Shown here: one piece after another, positions 1 through 11,062 of the stretch
How the letters are laid out: each line of letters opens with the position of its first letter
Position numbering within the stretch: position 1 is the stretch's first letter
Source of the DNA: Bipolaris cookei
Lineage: Eukaryota > Ascomycota > Dothideomycetes > Pleosporales > Pleosporaceae
DNA: 64,000 bases
Reading direction: 5' to 3'
Assembly (NCBI GenBank): GCA_002286855.1
Contig: NRSV01000024.1
Span: 248,001-312,000, forward strand
The notes under the pieces: generated by a model
What the model saw: only the letters and a program-made list of their open reading frames with translations
What the model was told of the DNA's origin: nothing
The model's database searches: none
Program-made: the position numbers and the translations under genes

Positions 1-1159
1 AGGCGCTATAATAGTGGGTTAGAACGAAATCGAAGCTGCATCGATGTCCGGCCATGAAAGTACAAATAGTGAGAAGGACTACTTACATTCAAATGATCAG
101 ATTGTGCTATGGGTTGTAGTGACTGATCTCCACTGCCTTGGATGGATGGATCGGACTCGTTGAATGAAGAACTTTGCTGCATTGGGACGGCCATGGCGAT
201 GGAATATCTCAAAACACAATAGAACTCTCCGAAGACTGATGGACTTTTTCGATGAGGGGTAGCCTGGCTCTTTAAGCCGTGTGGAGTCACTGCTCATTGG
301 TGCATACATCGCTTAGTGTGAGTTTGGCTTGCACGAATGCTGGCTTGTCAACTTGCGGACTTGCAGACTTGTCCAGATGCCTTGTTGCCTTAATATTGTG
401 ATGTGTGAGTGGGTGAGCAATGTGGTCAAGGCAAAGTTGCGCAGTTGGTTGATACGTAAGATAGTACTATTCACCATGACACGAGCCAGGTGAGTAGGCA
501 AGCAGGTAATCAGGCCAGTAGACAAGTGGTCAAGTAGGCAATCTGCCATGCCAGCGAACTGCCAAGTGAATGGGGGCATGCCTGGATGTAGGATTGCTGA
601 ATTGCAGTCTCGCATAAAAATATAATGACATAGTTACATTCCAAGCGTGAAGGGCTACGTCTATATGACCTGACTAATGGTCACATGGCTGAGGGTCATG
701 TGACTAAGTCCTCCATAGTTAGCTAGCCCTCTTCAGCCCTTAACACCAAGCTCTTATGAAAGAGATCAAAACACATGTACAACGAATTACTGCTATGTCG
801 GGGTCACTAATCAAGGGCTTTTTTCATGGTGATGGAATGTTGTCGAGGTTTGTGAGTGGGATAAACGAAACTGGAAAGTACAACGCCAAAACAGAGGCTA
901 CGCCACAATGGCAGGCACAGCCATATTCTGAGTACAGCGTAATTGAACCGAAGCAAAGCTTAGCCGTATTTCTACTGCTGTTTCATACATCCATTTTCAG
1001 AATCTCCTCATTTCCAGAATCTGAAGTTGCGCCGTCGCTAAGCATGATGACCAAGAACGATTATAAAGAGGCAATGACATAACTAGAAGGGGTATCAACG
1101 CGATTTATGCCATAAGCAGATAAAAAAGTACTGCACCGTTCACGCAGACGGCTGAAAAC
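1..1159. other. Intergenic, no convincing gene
   Basis: Nothing here could be assigned to a family. An ATG-started frame on the + strand at 756-1082 would encode 108 residues, but it has no recognisable domain, signal peptide or splice support. An imperfect nested inverted repeat lies at 651-730: AGGGCTA at 651-657 pairs with TAGCCCT at 724-730, and GTCACATG at 680-687 pairs with CATGTGAC at 697-704. It may be a regulatory palindrome or a small transposon remnant. Confidence 0.5.
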
Positions 1160-2857
1160 CTATGCCCATACACCAAGTGTCCAGCTAGCCCTCTCTCCGC
1201 CTTTAGTAGTCAGTCCAGGGCCCATGCTCTGCCTCTGTGCAATAACTGAAACTTCCTTATCACGAGATGCACCTTGCAAGCCATCTCTAAGGTATCTGTC
1301 GCGCTCCACCTCGACGATACCCTTGACGCGTTGCTGAGCAATTAGACTTGCACCTACCCATGGGCCCAATGTCTCGACACCTCTGAGAATACCACCCACT
1401 AGACTTGCAGGTGGCGGGCCATTGCGAAGAGCCATGTGAGCTAATTTCATATCTATAGCGTCTTTTTCAGGCGGTTGGAATGCTGCCGGCACTATTTGCA
1501 AAGGGTCATCTGGGTCAAGAGAAGTCGCCACTGTATCCTCGCCTTCTTGTTTACGCATTTCTAAACTCTCCCGGTGGTTACGTAATCTTTCTTCTCGGCG
1601 TGCACTTGCTCTTCCATAACTCTTAACCGGATCCCAGCCTCTTGCTTGGACCAATGCATCCAGCTCTTTCAGTATACGCGTCTTGATGCCGGGAAGATTC
1701 GACACGCCGCCCGTGATGATTATGCGTGACATGCACAACCGGCGGACGTCGACTGGAAGTTGTACAAGGGTACGGTATATGAGGTGGTGCAGCGGGAGGT
1801 CTTCATCGTCGAATTCGCTGATTGACAGTTCTGGTGCAAAAAGAGCCGCATCCGCGGGCTTGGCGAGTAATGCAAAAGGTATCGTAAGGTCTGTTGGAGG
1901 CGTATGTTTGGGAAAGGGGATTGTGACGATGGGTGGTGGTGACTCGATAGCGTCTTCGAATTCTTCGAGCACAGGTGCTTCTCGTGCGGGAAAGTAGACG
2001 GTTCTCCGATTCGATCTAGCAATGGGCTTACACCACCCAACACGGGTAAGAACCTCTTCGACTTCTTGGAAGGACACATCGGCTTTGGGAGCACCAGGCT
2101 CAGCATTGTCTAGTTCAGCATTCAGCAGCTTGGCCATCTCTTCGCTAAGCATCTTGCCTGCCCGCACACTGCGCCTTTCAGACACTTCGCGATACTCGTA
2201 TACTGCCGTGACGAGTGTTTCGGCCCAGCCTATATCCACAACCAGGGCTGAGCGTAGTCCCGCTGCTACGGCCGAGAGTACGGGGGTAGACATGAGACTA
2301 ATGCTCGGGGCTTGGAAGCTCGTGAATAACACATCCATGATGGTAGACATGAGCGCATGCGGCATACGAGGCGGCATGGCCAGCAAGACGCGGCGCGGCT
2401 TTGTGTCCAGTAAGAAGTACTTTGTGTATGCTTCGCGCATGGCCCTCTCGAATTTGTCTTCGACCAAGCCCAGATCCACCTTGGTTAAGTCGAGGCGGTA
2501 TAGCTCATGCCGTTCTCCCCACTCCTCACCCTTGTTCCGCTTTGGTCTCTTCTGTATGTATTCCGGGTCCCACTGCCTGTAGTCGCCCACCCTCCGCTGG
2601 TCTTCAGGCCCGAACGGGAGGGTACATCGCGGGGCGCTTTCTCCAGGGAAGCCACCACGCACAAAGCGTGAACCGACTTCAATGACGATATACTCGTCTT
2701 CGGAGCGGAACGAGCCACCGGGAGAGCCAAAGGTAGACGAGATGGAGCGGAGGAGCGGGGTTCGCGGGGATTCTCCCAGGTCAGCAAGGCGGGGGGTGTT
2801 TCCCCGTGTGCTGCGATTGAGGGAGCTCGAGACTTTGCGTTCGCCGCCAGACGACAT
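1160..2857 (-). CDS. Actin-related protein, ARP10/ARP11-like dynactin subunit
   Basis: A single exon encodes 565 residues, longer than conventional actin (about 375). A Ser/Arg/Pro-rich N-terminal extension of about 50 residues precedes an actin-fold start (YIVIEVGSRFVRGGFPGE) that corresponds to the phosphate-1 loop of actin. A VVDIGWAETLVTAVYEY segment resembles the second phosphate loop, and a later IIITGGVSNLPGIKTRI segment matches the adenosine motif of the actin family. Divergent ARPs of this shape in filamentous fungi (Neurospora RO-7 type) sit at the pointed end of the dynactin Arp1 filament and support dynein transport. That specific role is inferred from overall resemblance; another divergent ARP remains possible. 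The ATG at 2857 is the first Met in frame. The gene diverges from NOP58 across 302 bp. Confidence 0.65.
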   Translation of the reverse strand: MSSGGERKVSSSLNRSTRGNTPRLADLGESPRTPLLRSISSTFGSPGGSFRSEDEYIVIEVGSRFVRGGFPGESAPRCTLPFGPEDQRRVGDYRQWDPEYIQKRPKRNKGEEWGERHELYRLDLTKVDLGLVEDKFERAMREAYTKYFLLDTKPRRVLLAMPPRMPHALMSTIMDVLFTSFQAPSISLMSTPVLSAVAAGLRSALVVDIGWAETLVTAVYEYREVSERRSVRAGKMLSEEMAKLLNAELDNAEPGAPKADVSFQEVEEVLTRVGWCKPIARSNRRTVYFPAREAPVLEEFEDAIESPPPIVTIPFPKHTPPTDLTIPFALLAKPADAALFAPELSISEFDDEDLPLHHLIYRTLVQLPVDVRRLCMSRIIITGGVSNLPGIKTRILKELDALVQARGWDPVKSYGRASARREERLRNHRESLEMRKQEGEDTVATSLDPDDPLQIVPAAFQPPEKDAIDMKLAHMALRNGPPPASLVGGILRGVETLGPWVGASLIAQQRVKGIVEVERDRYLRDGLQGASRDKEVSVIAQRQSMGPGLTTKGGERASWTLGVWA

Positions 2858-3159
2858 GGCGGAGGCGAGGGGTGAGCGCAGTGCAATGGGCCAAGCAGAA
2901 CATTCGCTTGGATGTGCTGTTAGCAGTCGGGCGTTGCTCTATCCCAGCAAAAACAGGCTAGTTCGTTCTTAGACTAGCGTTCTGCCAGTGGCCCGAGCTC
3001 AGGAAAAAGTTCGAGCTGGGATGGATTCTGCACGTCCAGAGCTTGCGACAAACCCCATCGCGACTTCCCACACTCCGTCCAAATCAACCTTCCAGGGCAG
3101 TTGCGCTCCGCGAATCGCGAATCTCACTGGACCCTTTCCTACGCCCGAGTGCACGCACA
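2858..3159. promoter_or_regulatory. Shared divergent promoter, ARP10-like gene / NOP58
   Basis: These 302 bp lie between the start codons of two divergently transcribed genes, so both promoters and both 5' leaders must fit here. No clear TATA box was seen. Confidence 0.5.
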
Positions 3160-5067
3160 ATGGGTCTTTTCATCCTCTCGGAAACCTCGGCGGGTTATGT
3201 CCTTCTCAAGTCCAAGGACAAGAAGCTCTTGGGCGGAGACACAAAGGATTCCTCGAGCATCGCCGAGCAGTTGAAGCTCAAGAAGTTCGCCAAGTTCGGC
3301 AGCGCCGTCGATGCGCTTGAGCAGGCTGCCGCTCTTCACGATGGCAAGGTCACGCCCATGCTGTCGTCATTGCTTGACGAATTGAAGGATGAGACCAAGG
3401 CTACTTGTATGCTGCTCCACGGGCCTTTTGTGCGAATTGTGTAGCTGACATTTTTTTCAAGTGGCTGTTGCCGACCCTAAGCTCTCCAATGCGATTGCTC
3501 AACTCCCAGGCCTTTCCCTCAAGACCGTCTCAGACTCGTCCACACAGGATGTATTCCGTGCCATCCGTGAAAACCTGACTTCACTCCTTCCCGACCTACT
3601 TCCCTCTGAGGAAGCCGCGACTCGCCTGGGTCTCGCCCACTCCCTGTCGCGACACAAGCTGCGATTCTCACCTGACAAGGTCGACACCATGATCATCCAG
3701 AGCATTGCTTCTCTCGATGTCCTGGACAAGCAGCTCAACACCTACGCCATGCGAGTCAAGGAATGGTACGGCTGGCACTTCCCAGAGCTTGCCAAGATCT
3801 TGAACGACAACCTGGCCTACTGTAAGTTTTCAATCCGCCTGGCCTCGATGCTTTGCTAATTTTTGTAGCGCGTGTCGTTTTGAAGATGGGCTTCCGCACA
3901 AACGCTCGCCAGAGCGACCTCTCCGACATTCTGCCCGAAGAAATTGAGGTCAGTTTCTGATAACCCGTCATTTTACGAATACTACTAACAAAATTCAGGC
4001 GGCTGTCAAGGCGGCTGCAGAAATCTCCATGGGTACTGAAATCACAGAAGAGGATTTGGAAACCACCTCTGCTCTCGCTGAGCAGGTTGTCGACCTGACT
4101 GAGCACCGTCAAAATCTCGGAAACTACCTATCGAACCGCATGCAGGCGCTTGCTCCTAACCTGACTGCTCTTGTTGGTGAGCTTGTTGGCGCGCGCTTGA
4201 TCGCTCACGCTGGATCTCTCATGAACCTCGCCAAGTCGCCCGGTTCCACCATCCAAATCCTCGGTGCTGAGAAGGCCCTCTTCCGTGCTCTCAAGACGAA
4301 GCATGACACACCCAAATACGGTGTAAGTACTTGGTGCTCCTGATCAATCAAACTTGTGCTGACTCGACTAGCTCATCTACCATGCATCTCTTATCGGTCA
4401 AGCTACTGGAAAGAACAAGGGAAAGATTGCCCGTATGCTCGCTGCCAAATCCGCCTTGGGTCTGCGTGTCGATGCCCTTAGCACCTGGGGTGTCTCATCG
4501 GAGGACACTTCCAAGGAGCCTACCGAAGAAGAGAAGTCTCAGATTGGTCGGGACGCACGCTTGACTATTGAGAGGAGACTGCGCGCACTCGAGGGCAAGC
4601 CATTGAAGAGCTTGGCCAACGCCAACCAGACTGCGCTCGGCGGACAGAAGAAGTGGGAAGTCAAGGAGGCGCGGAAGTACAACCCAGACGCTGATGGTCT
4701 TACTGGCGACGAGCCCGCTGCTGATGCGCCCAAGCCCAAGTCGGCCAAGGCCAACGGCACACCCAAGAAGCTGGTACAAGAGGTCGACAGTGACGGTGAC
4801 GAGAGCATGGCCGACGCCGATGCCGCATCAGAGTCAGACTCTGAGCCAGAAGAAAAGACGACTGGAAAGAGCGACAAGGCGGCGAAGAAGGCGGCAAAGG
4901 AAGCCAAAAAGGCACGGAAAGCACAGCGGGCTGCCAAACGCGAGGCTAAGTTGGCCAAGAAGGCAGCTAAGGAGGCAAAGAAGGCTGGTAAGGACAGCAA
5001 GAAGCGGAAAGCAGAGGGTGGTGAGGACAATGGCGAGAAGAAGAAAAAGAAGAAGAGCAAGGACTAG
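3160..5067 (+). CDS. NOP58: Nucleolar protein NOP58 (box C/D snoRNP core)
   Basis: Five exons (3160-3406, 3462-3821, 3869-3948, 3999-4322, 4372-5067) keep one frame and give 568 residues, normal for fungal NOP58. The N-terminus (MGLFILSETSAGYVLLK) and the central segment with ARVVLKMGFRTNARQSDLSD and AAAEISMGTEITEEDLE are diagnostic of the NOP5/NOP56/NOP58 family, followed by the Nop domain that contacts 15.5K/Snu13 and the snoRNA. The last 80 or so residues are a KKE/KKA-type lysine-alanine-glutamate tail ending in a lysine run, typical of nucleolar targeting. NOP58 is part of the 2'-O-methylation snoRNP with Nop1 and Nop56. Its introns are only 47-55 bp, too short to host a box C/D snoRNA. 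Confidence 0.96.
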
Positions 5068-5530
5068 ACGCGCCATGGATTGGGAGGGGGAGGAGGGAAA
5101 AGAAGTGATGGCTATTGTGTCTTTTTTCAGTCGCCCTCTCTTTTTTGTTTTTCTTCTCCTCCCTTCTGACACCACATGACAGAAAACTGGGGATATATGG
5201 CGTTGATTATCTGGGTTTGAGCTTGTTCAAGTTTTTTGTTTCTTGGGCGAGTGGCGTAAATTTTCTTGTTCGGGGTGTCTGGGCATATTCTTGTGTAGTT
5301 TTACCTTGACAAAAGGTCCTTTCTTCACGTTGCATGATGGGGATGCGGTGGGATAGATACCCGCCAGCTGGTAGCATACAATTACATGTTCAAAAAGTTT
5401 ATGCTTTGGTTTATGCTGTTTGGTGTTCTATTCATCGGTCCACGCCATTTGAATACTGAAATTCTAACTACATTTCTTCTTCTTCCTTTTCTGCTTCACT
5501 TGCTACATCTTTTCTCCTTGTTCACCATAC
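5068..5530. other. Convergent 3' region between NOP58 and RPC9
   Basis: This stretch lies between two stop codons on opposite strands and must hold both 3' UTRs and polyadenylation signals. It is T-rich on the + strand and pyrimidine-rich near 5460-5530. No gene is seen. Confidence 0.6.
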
Positions 5531-6303
5531 TCAAACCTTCCTCTTAACCTTCCTCTTCTTCTTATTCGCAGCACCCAACAACTTATTCGCTATCTTGGGC
5601 ATGTCCACATCCTCGACTCCCTGCGGAATCTGCGCCTCCTCCTCATCAAACACTTGCTGGATGATAGCCAGCATATCGTGTAACTCGTCTTCTGTAAACC
5701 GCGTACCTGCCTACATCCCATCTTTATCAGCTTATTCATTCAAAAACTTATTTGCGTGATAGAAAGGAAGAGGAAAAGAAAAGAGGGGGGGGACGCACTT
5801 CTTCGACAACCAATTCAAGCATAACCTGCGTGGTAGGTCTCAAATTATAAATCTGGAGGTACTCCGCCTTGTTCAATCGGTACTTGGGGGCCAGGGCGCG
5901 AAAAAGGCTGTTGGGGCCTTTGTACAGGGTCATGGGCCGGTTGGGATGCGCATCTGCGAGCACGGTGGTGGTATAGTCTGGCGTTTGCAGGTAGGCGAGG
6001 CCATCGCGGAGCATGTGGGTTAGGCCAGAGGGCTTCTTGCGCTTGCGGTTTGTCGAGTCGGTGCCGGTGTATTCGGCTTCCTCAGCGAGGAGGTGCAGGA
6101 GGACCTCGTGGTTGGTGAGGAGGGCAGATTGGGGGGTTTTGATCTAAATGTTTGTGTGTAAGAGAGTGAGTTGAGGAAAGGAGGAAAAGCGAGTTTCCAT
6201 AGCGTTAGGGAACTTTCGAGGTTGTAGTGAATTTTATTTTTTTTCTCTCTCCTCTTTTTTTTCTCTATTCTCTCTTGGTCTTCTCATCGTTACTTACATG
6301 CAT
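5531..6303 (-). CDS. RPC9: RNA polymerase III subunit RPC9 (Rpc17, Rpb4-like)
   Basis: Three exons on the minus strand (6303-6298, 6143-5799, 5710-5531) give 176 residues, close to the family's 150-160. The first coding exon has only six bases, Met-His, before a GTAAGT donor. The second starts IKTPQSALLTNHEVLLHLL, matching the start of CRCP/Rpc17. Further on, LNKAEYLQIYNLRPTTQVML plus a following ELVVEE segment is the HRDC-like motif of the Rpb4/RPC9 family. The last exon reads FTEDELHDMLAIIQQVF and ends in a basic KKKRKVKRKV nuclear-targeting tail. RPC9 pairs with RPC8 in the Pol III stalk, which helps initiation on tRNA and 5S genes. The acceptor of exon 3 could lie four bases further on, but only the chosen one keeps the frame. 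Confidence 0.9.
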
Positions 6304-7134
6304 GGCTATGATTGGATGGTGATTTTTTCCCAATTGCTGCTCAGACAAACGCAAGTCACGGGATCTCCAAGTACACTGACTGTATATTCTACGTGAGTCA
6401 GTCTTGTCATGTAATCCCTCACATCATCCACTTTTTTTTCGAACAGCAAAACAAAAATCTCGATTGTGCATGGAAAATTCCGCTGATTGACTGCATGTCT
6501 TTATCGTTTTGATTAACTCTCTGCATCGTGGCATGCATGCAAAGTAGCCGCAGCCAGTCAAAGCACACATAGTCTGATAAGAGATCATACGTACCCACTT
6601 GGCGAAGATGAAGCTGTACACGATTTTGGGGCCACATGCGCAGTCGAGTTTAGCCTCGCACGTTGTAGTGCTTTTGTAGTGAGCAATGTTCAGAGGTTCT
6701 ACATGGCGTCGCGGGTGGACCGTGATAAAGAAGGAAAAGGTTAGTACAGGGCAGATTTTCGCGCTAATGGCTTGGCGCTCTCAAGGGCTAGTTACTGCCA
6801 CCGGGCAAGGGACGAATATTGCAAGGCTCCTGTTCACATCACGGCAATTTTCAGCACTACTATGTCCATGAAATATGACTAGAAATTGGCGTCCAAAATC
6901 GTTGCTATATCTTGATAGTCTAAATCATCACTGGGTATTACAATTATGTCTTCCTTTTTGTACTGTTTCAGATAGGTCTTAAATGCTGCTAACGCCGCGC
7001 AATGCTATGCGGAGAATGGGGTACTCGCAAGGTCGTCAAACAAGGAAATTTGGAGATTCGTGGGTTCAAATGCCCCAATCGTCGTGCTTTGAGTTGGCCC
7101 CCCTTGGACCTTCTGTAGGCTTATGCCCATGATG
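6304..7134. other. Intergenic, nothing recognised
   Basis: About 830 bp lie between the RPC9 start and the stop of the next minus-strand gene. Only short frames without family resemblance are present. Confidence 0.6.
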
Positions 7135-9028
7135 TTATTGGTCTGCTGTTGTTGTAACTTTGGTTTTCTTAATTATGAAGACGCCCACTTCGACACCCTT
7201 GGTGGGCGCTCCATCTTGATACTCTCGTTTTGATACGCCATCGAGGACATGCTGGATGAGCGAGGCAGCGCTCATTTCGCCCATGGGAAGCTTCTTGGAT
7301 TTGTTGAAGTACTTCATGACGACGTCTCTCACACGAGGCTTTTCTTGTTTAATCCACCAATCGTCTGCCCATGCTGATCTTTCCAGTAAAATGTCCTCTT
7401 TTGCGGCATGTATAACTTGGTACGCCGCTTTTTTGTCAGCCCGTGGGTGCCGTTCACTCATTGCGTGACAAAATCTTCGCACTTGGACTTCCAGATGCTC
7501 ATAAACATCGAGGTAGTTGACCGAGCCCATCTGACCTATATCTCTTCCCAGCTCCGAGTGAAGCTCGTGCACTACCGTCACAGAGCGCAATAGCGGATCG
7601 AGGATGGGTCCGAGGTACTGCCTCATAAACGTCTTTGCGCCTGTCTTTGTCGGATAGATGAAGAGCAAAATGCCATTGTCACTGGAGAGTTCAATCAAGC
7701 GGTCGTATAACAAGGACCGGCCGTGGAATGTAAACATCTCAGAAAATTCGTTTGTATTCGTGGGCGGAATGTATCTCTCGACGATTGATATGTTGATACT
7801 TCCCGGGGGAACTACAGGTCTAGGGGATGGCGGTAAAAGTTTCGAGTCGAGCTGGTAGTCGGGTATGGCGACTGCACTGTCAAAGACCTTGCTGGTAAAG
7901 TACGAGTCACCGCCGACTGCGGGGCCTGGTGTTGAAGGGGGCGACTTGGGCAAGTCAAGGAGGGTGTAACGTCCAGGGAGAGCATGGAATACATTGATCC
8001 ATGAAGTTTGTGTCGAAGAAGCGTCGTGAATCGAGGCAATGATGTCGCCAAACACATGGCCCGCTGTAGAAGGACAAGGAAGGGCATGAGAAAGGATTCT
8101 GACAGAGTCTAGTCCTAGACATCCAGATTCATGTACTTGAAAAGTTTAATACAACAAAAAGAGATAGGATGGGTAAAGAGGGAGGGGGCGATCACTTACT
8201 AATTGTGCTTTTGGCCATTTCGATCCATGCAGCCATTCCCTGTGCTTCGGGGAGTGGCGCGTGAGTTGGCACGATGATTTGTGCTTGGGGAGGAGCTATT
8301 TCACGAGCGGTAATGTTTGGACTGGGCAAGACACCCGGATCCGAATGGGGAGGCGAGCCTAACGCAGCAATACGAGGGTTCATAAAGGAACCCCAGTTGA
8401 TAGTTCCTGGCTCCGAGTCCGAAGGGGGCGTGTGGGTGGAGAGAGAAGGGCCCACGCGTGCTGTTGCTGCCTTCGGACTGGTGACGGGGGTGTGGAGGAG
8501 GGCGGCCGTGGTGTGGTTGTTGCAATTGCAAGGCAGCGGGCTGAGTGCATGGAGAGGGTCTTCTGGCTTTGATAGTGGCCCCGCGCCTAGTGGAGAGAAG
8601 GGCAGATCAGGTTGGGCCAGAAAATGGTCAGGGTGGGGCGCGGCAATACCCAGGACATGGAACGAGGGCAGGCGTAAATTATGCTTTGCTTTGATTATTG
8701 TTGGTGGAGGAAGCGAAAGACTACTTTGAGGTAAATTGAGGGTCAGATCGACATGTGGACGATCTTCTGTGATGGGTGTGGTGAGAGGCTGGGGTAAGGC
8801 GGAAGGCAGCGGGAAGGGCTGCGGCAGGGAAGCGTCGAGAAATGAAGAAATGGTGTCGGGAACCACGGTGTCGGAGCAGGGATCCGCTTGTGCTGCTTCA
8901 TCCGGCGTCTGTGGGATGGAGTTGGGAAGGGGTTCGTGGGGTTGGGGTGGGAGTTGGGAGGGAAGAAGGGTGGTGGTGTCAGCATGGAGCTGGTCGAAGA
9001 CTTGGGTCCGGGGATTGGGATCGGACAT
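7135..9028 (-). CDS. Conserved fungal protein of unknown function
   Basis: Two exons (9028-8200 and 8063-7135) give 585 residues. The start at 9028 was chosen because it is the first ATG of the frame and sits in a good context (GCCATGT); the upstream open stretch has no ATG. Residues 1 to about 270 are Pro/Ser/Thr/Leu-rich and probably disordered. The second exon is compact and folded-looking, with segments such as WINVFHALPGRYTLLDLPKS, SINISIVERYIPPT, GILLFIYPTKTGAKTF and YLGPILDPLLR. That arrangement resembles conserved but unnamed filamentous-ascomycete proteins. I do not recognise a catalytic motif and assign no function. Confidence 0.75.
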
Positions 9029-10633
9029 GGCAAACGTGGATTGTGATGTTTGCAGGCCACCAAGGCGCAGTGCAGTCACGCTACCTGTCCTGGGCGGGCG
9101 GGAGAGACAGACTGACGGACGGACAGGCGCCCGGAGACGTGGCTGGAGGACCTGGCAGCCAGGAACCAAACCGCTTGACTAGCTTTTGCTGCGGGGCAGT
9201 AATCAACGGCCGTGGGGAGGTTGACGACAGCGAAGACGACGGGGCGGAGGGTGTGGGTATTGGGGGGTGGTGAAGCGCCAGGGCTTTGCGAGGGAGCGAT
9301 TGCCAAGGCCAGGCCCAGGGCGCAACAAGACAGCAGCACAGCACAGCACAGCACGACAGCGGGGGAAAGGCAGGATGGAGGGAGGGAGGGATAGCAATAG
9401 AATGGTACATGGAGGGAGCGAGAGAACGGGCGTGTAGTGGCTGACCGTGGGCCCACGGATTCAACACCCGGCGCTGGCGCTGCAGTTGATGCTAGTGCGC
9501 GTGCAAACGCCAGGGTCTCAGCACCGTGAGTTCTAGACCCCGGCCTCGAGAGCATTCAGATGGATCAGAAATGGCCTGACCAACAGAGTCGTCTGCCCGC
9601 CCCAAAACCCTCAGGTCAGCAGGGCTGTGGAAGGGTTGGACCGCTACTACTTGATACATGCTCCCCTGTACATACTACCACCGCCACTACGTCCATATCC
9701 CATATCTACGTACATGTCTGCTACTACTACTACATGTACATATATACATGCACACATACATACATACATACATACATACAGCCATACTTACATAAGTATA
9801 TCCCGCTGCCTTCGCTCGTGCACGGCAAGGCCCTATGTCCCTACACCAGCTAGCGCCTCTATTTGATGCATTGCACGCATGCAGCTGCAGCCCACTAATA
9901 GTCTGGACAAGAGCGCCGCCTCCTTTTCGGGCCTGCTCTATCTTGCTGCTCGACTGGCGGCTTGAATCTCGGCTGCCATGCTTGACTTCGCACACGACTG
10001 CTTGCTCTCCCATGCCAAGCGCCAGACGCCAGACGCCAGACGCCAGACGCCAGACGTACTGTAAGCCCTCCCTTTGGGACACAAGTCCATCCGAGTCTAG
10101 AATGCTCCGTCCCTCTCTTCCTCGCCCTCTTTCTTGCTACTGCCTAGCGCCAATTAACCGACCCTATCCCGCTCTCTCTGTCCTCTCCTCTCCTCTGCCA
10201 ACCCTCCGCATCAGCCCGGACTCCGAGCATACAGCACCATGCTGCCTTTTGCCTGCTCCATTAAGGTTCACCCGCTGTCCATACTTGAAACTGCTCTTTG
10301 CTGCCGAATGTGCGGCCGATCAGTCTGCTGCGCGTCAGCCGCCAGGGCCTTGCCACAGCCACTAGCCGACTGCTACCCTAGACCTACACCACTCGGCAAT
10401 GAAAAAAAAGGCGTTTGGCTCAATCGTCCCGTCATACCATGTGACAAACGGCATGCACGTCCTTACTCTACATTGTTGCTCCACGACACGTACATTTCAA
10501 TCACTACATGTTTTTTCTCAACCTCTCAAACAACCGGCTTCTTGCCTCTCGCCGTTCTTTTGATTGTCTTTCGCTCCATCCCCCCAGTCTTTCGCCCATC
10601 GCCAATTCCACAAACACAACGTCACCCAGAACC
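9029..10633. other. Intergenic with simple repeats
   Basis: This stretch is the common upstream side of nothing obvious on the + strand and the 5' region of the minus-strand gene ending at 9028. It holds a CTA/CATA microsatellite at about 9720-9780 and a heptanucleotide tandem repeat at 10021-10055. The many short frames are low-complexity Ser/Pro/Cys products with no family resemblance. Confidence 0.6.
10021..10055. repeat. Tandem heptamer repeat (GCCAGAC x5)
   Basis: Five perfect head-to-tail copies of GCCAGAC are visible. It is a minisatellite likely to vary in length between strains. Confidence 0.9.
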
Positions 10634-11062
10634 CTAGGTGTCGAACTTGAGAAAACATTAGCATCTGCCCCTCCTGTTTGCTGCTCACACCACACTTACC
10701 TGCCACTTCTGCAGCCCTCTCTCCCGTGCTCCTCCCTTTGCTGCCCCGCTCGATCGACTTGCCATCTTTGGCTCATGCCGTTTTACGTACTCTTGCGCCA
10801 AGATGGGACATGCTTTTTTGTGTGCTTTGAAATGTGCCTTTTGACAGTCCTTGTTGCAGTAGGCTACGCTGTGGCATTTTATGCACTGTTTGAGTGAGTC
10901 TGCCGATTTGCCGCATTGAACACACGCTGCTGGTGACACTTGATGACTTGCTGAAGCCGTCGACTCTGCCTGCTTCTCGGTCGACTCTGCTGCCGTGGTG
11001 TTTGATGCCTGTGGCTGTGCATCTGGTGCATCATTCGTGCTTGGACTAGGCTCCACCATCAT
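10634..11062 (-). CDS. Small MYND-type zinc finger protein
   Basis: Exon 1 (11062-10700) ends at a CAG|GTAAGTG donor. A 54-bp intron with a GCTAAT branch site leads to a four-codon second exon (10645-10634), giving 124 residues. The first 45 residues are Ser/Thr/Ala-rich and disordered. Then comes a complete MYND finger from CVQCGKSADSLKQCIKCHSV to KKAC, with the C-x2-C, C-x2-C, C-x3-C and H-x3-C zinc ligands in place. MYND domains bind proline-rich peptides in transcriptional corepressors and other complexes. With no further domain, this looks like a stand-alone adaptor. The tiny last exon is the least certain part. Confidence 0.75.

Noticed and set aside
3407..4371. NOP58 introns as hosts for box C/D snoRNA
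   Set aside because: They are 47-55 bp and lack paired C and D boxes.
4539..5060. Phe/Ala/Leu-rich minus-strand frame that looks like membrane segments
   Set aside because: It is the complement of the Lys/Ala/Glu tail of NOP58.
7061..7076. T-loop-like GGTTCAAAT word suggesting a tRNA
   Set aside because: No matching acceptor, D or anticodon stems could be found around it.
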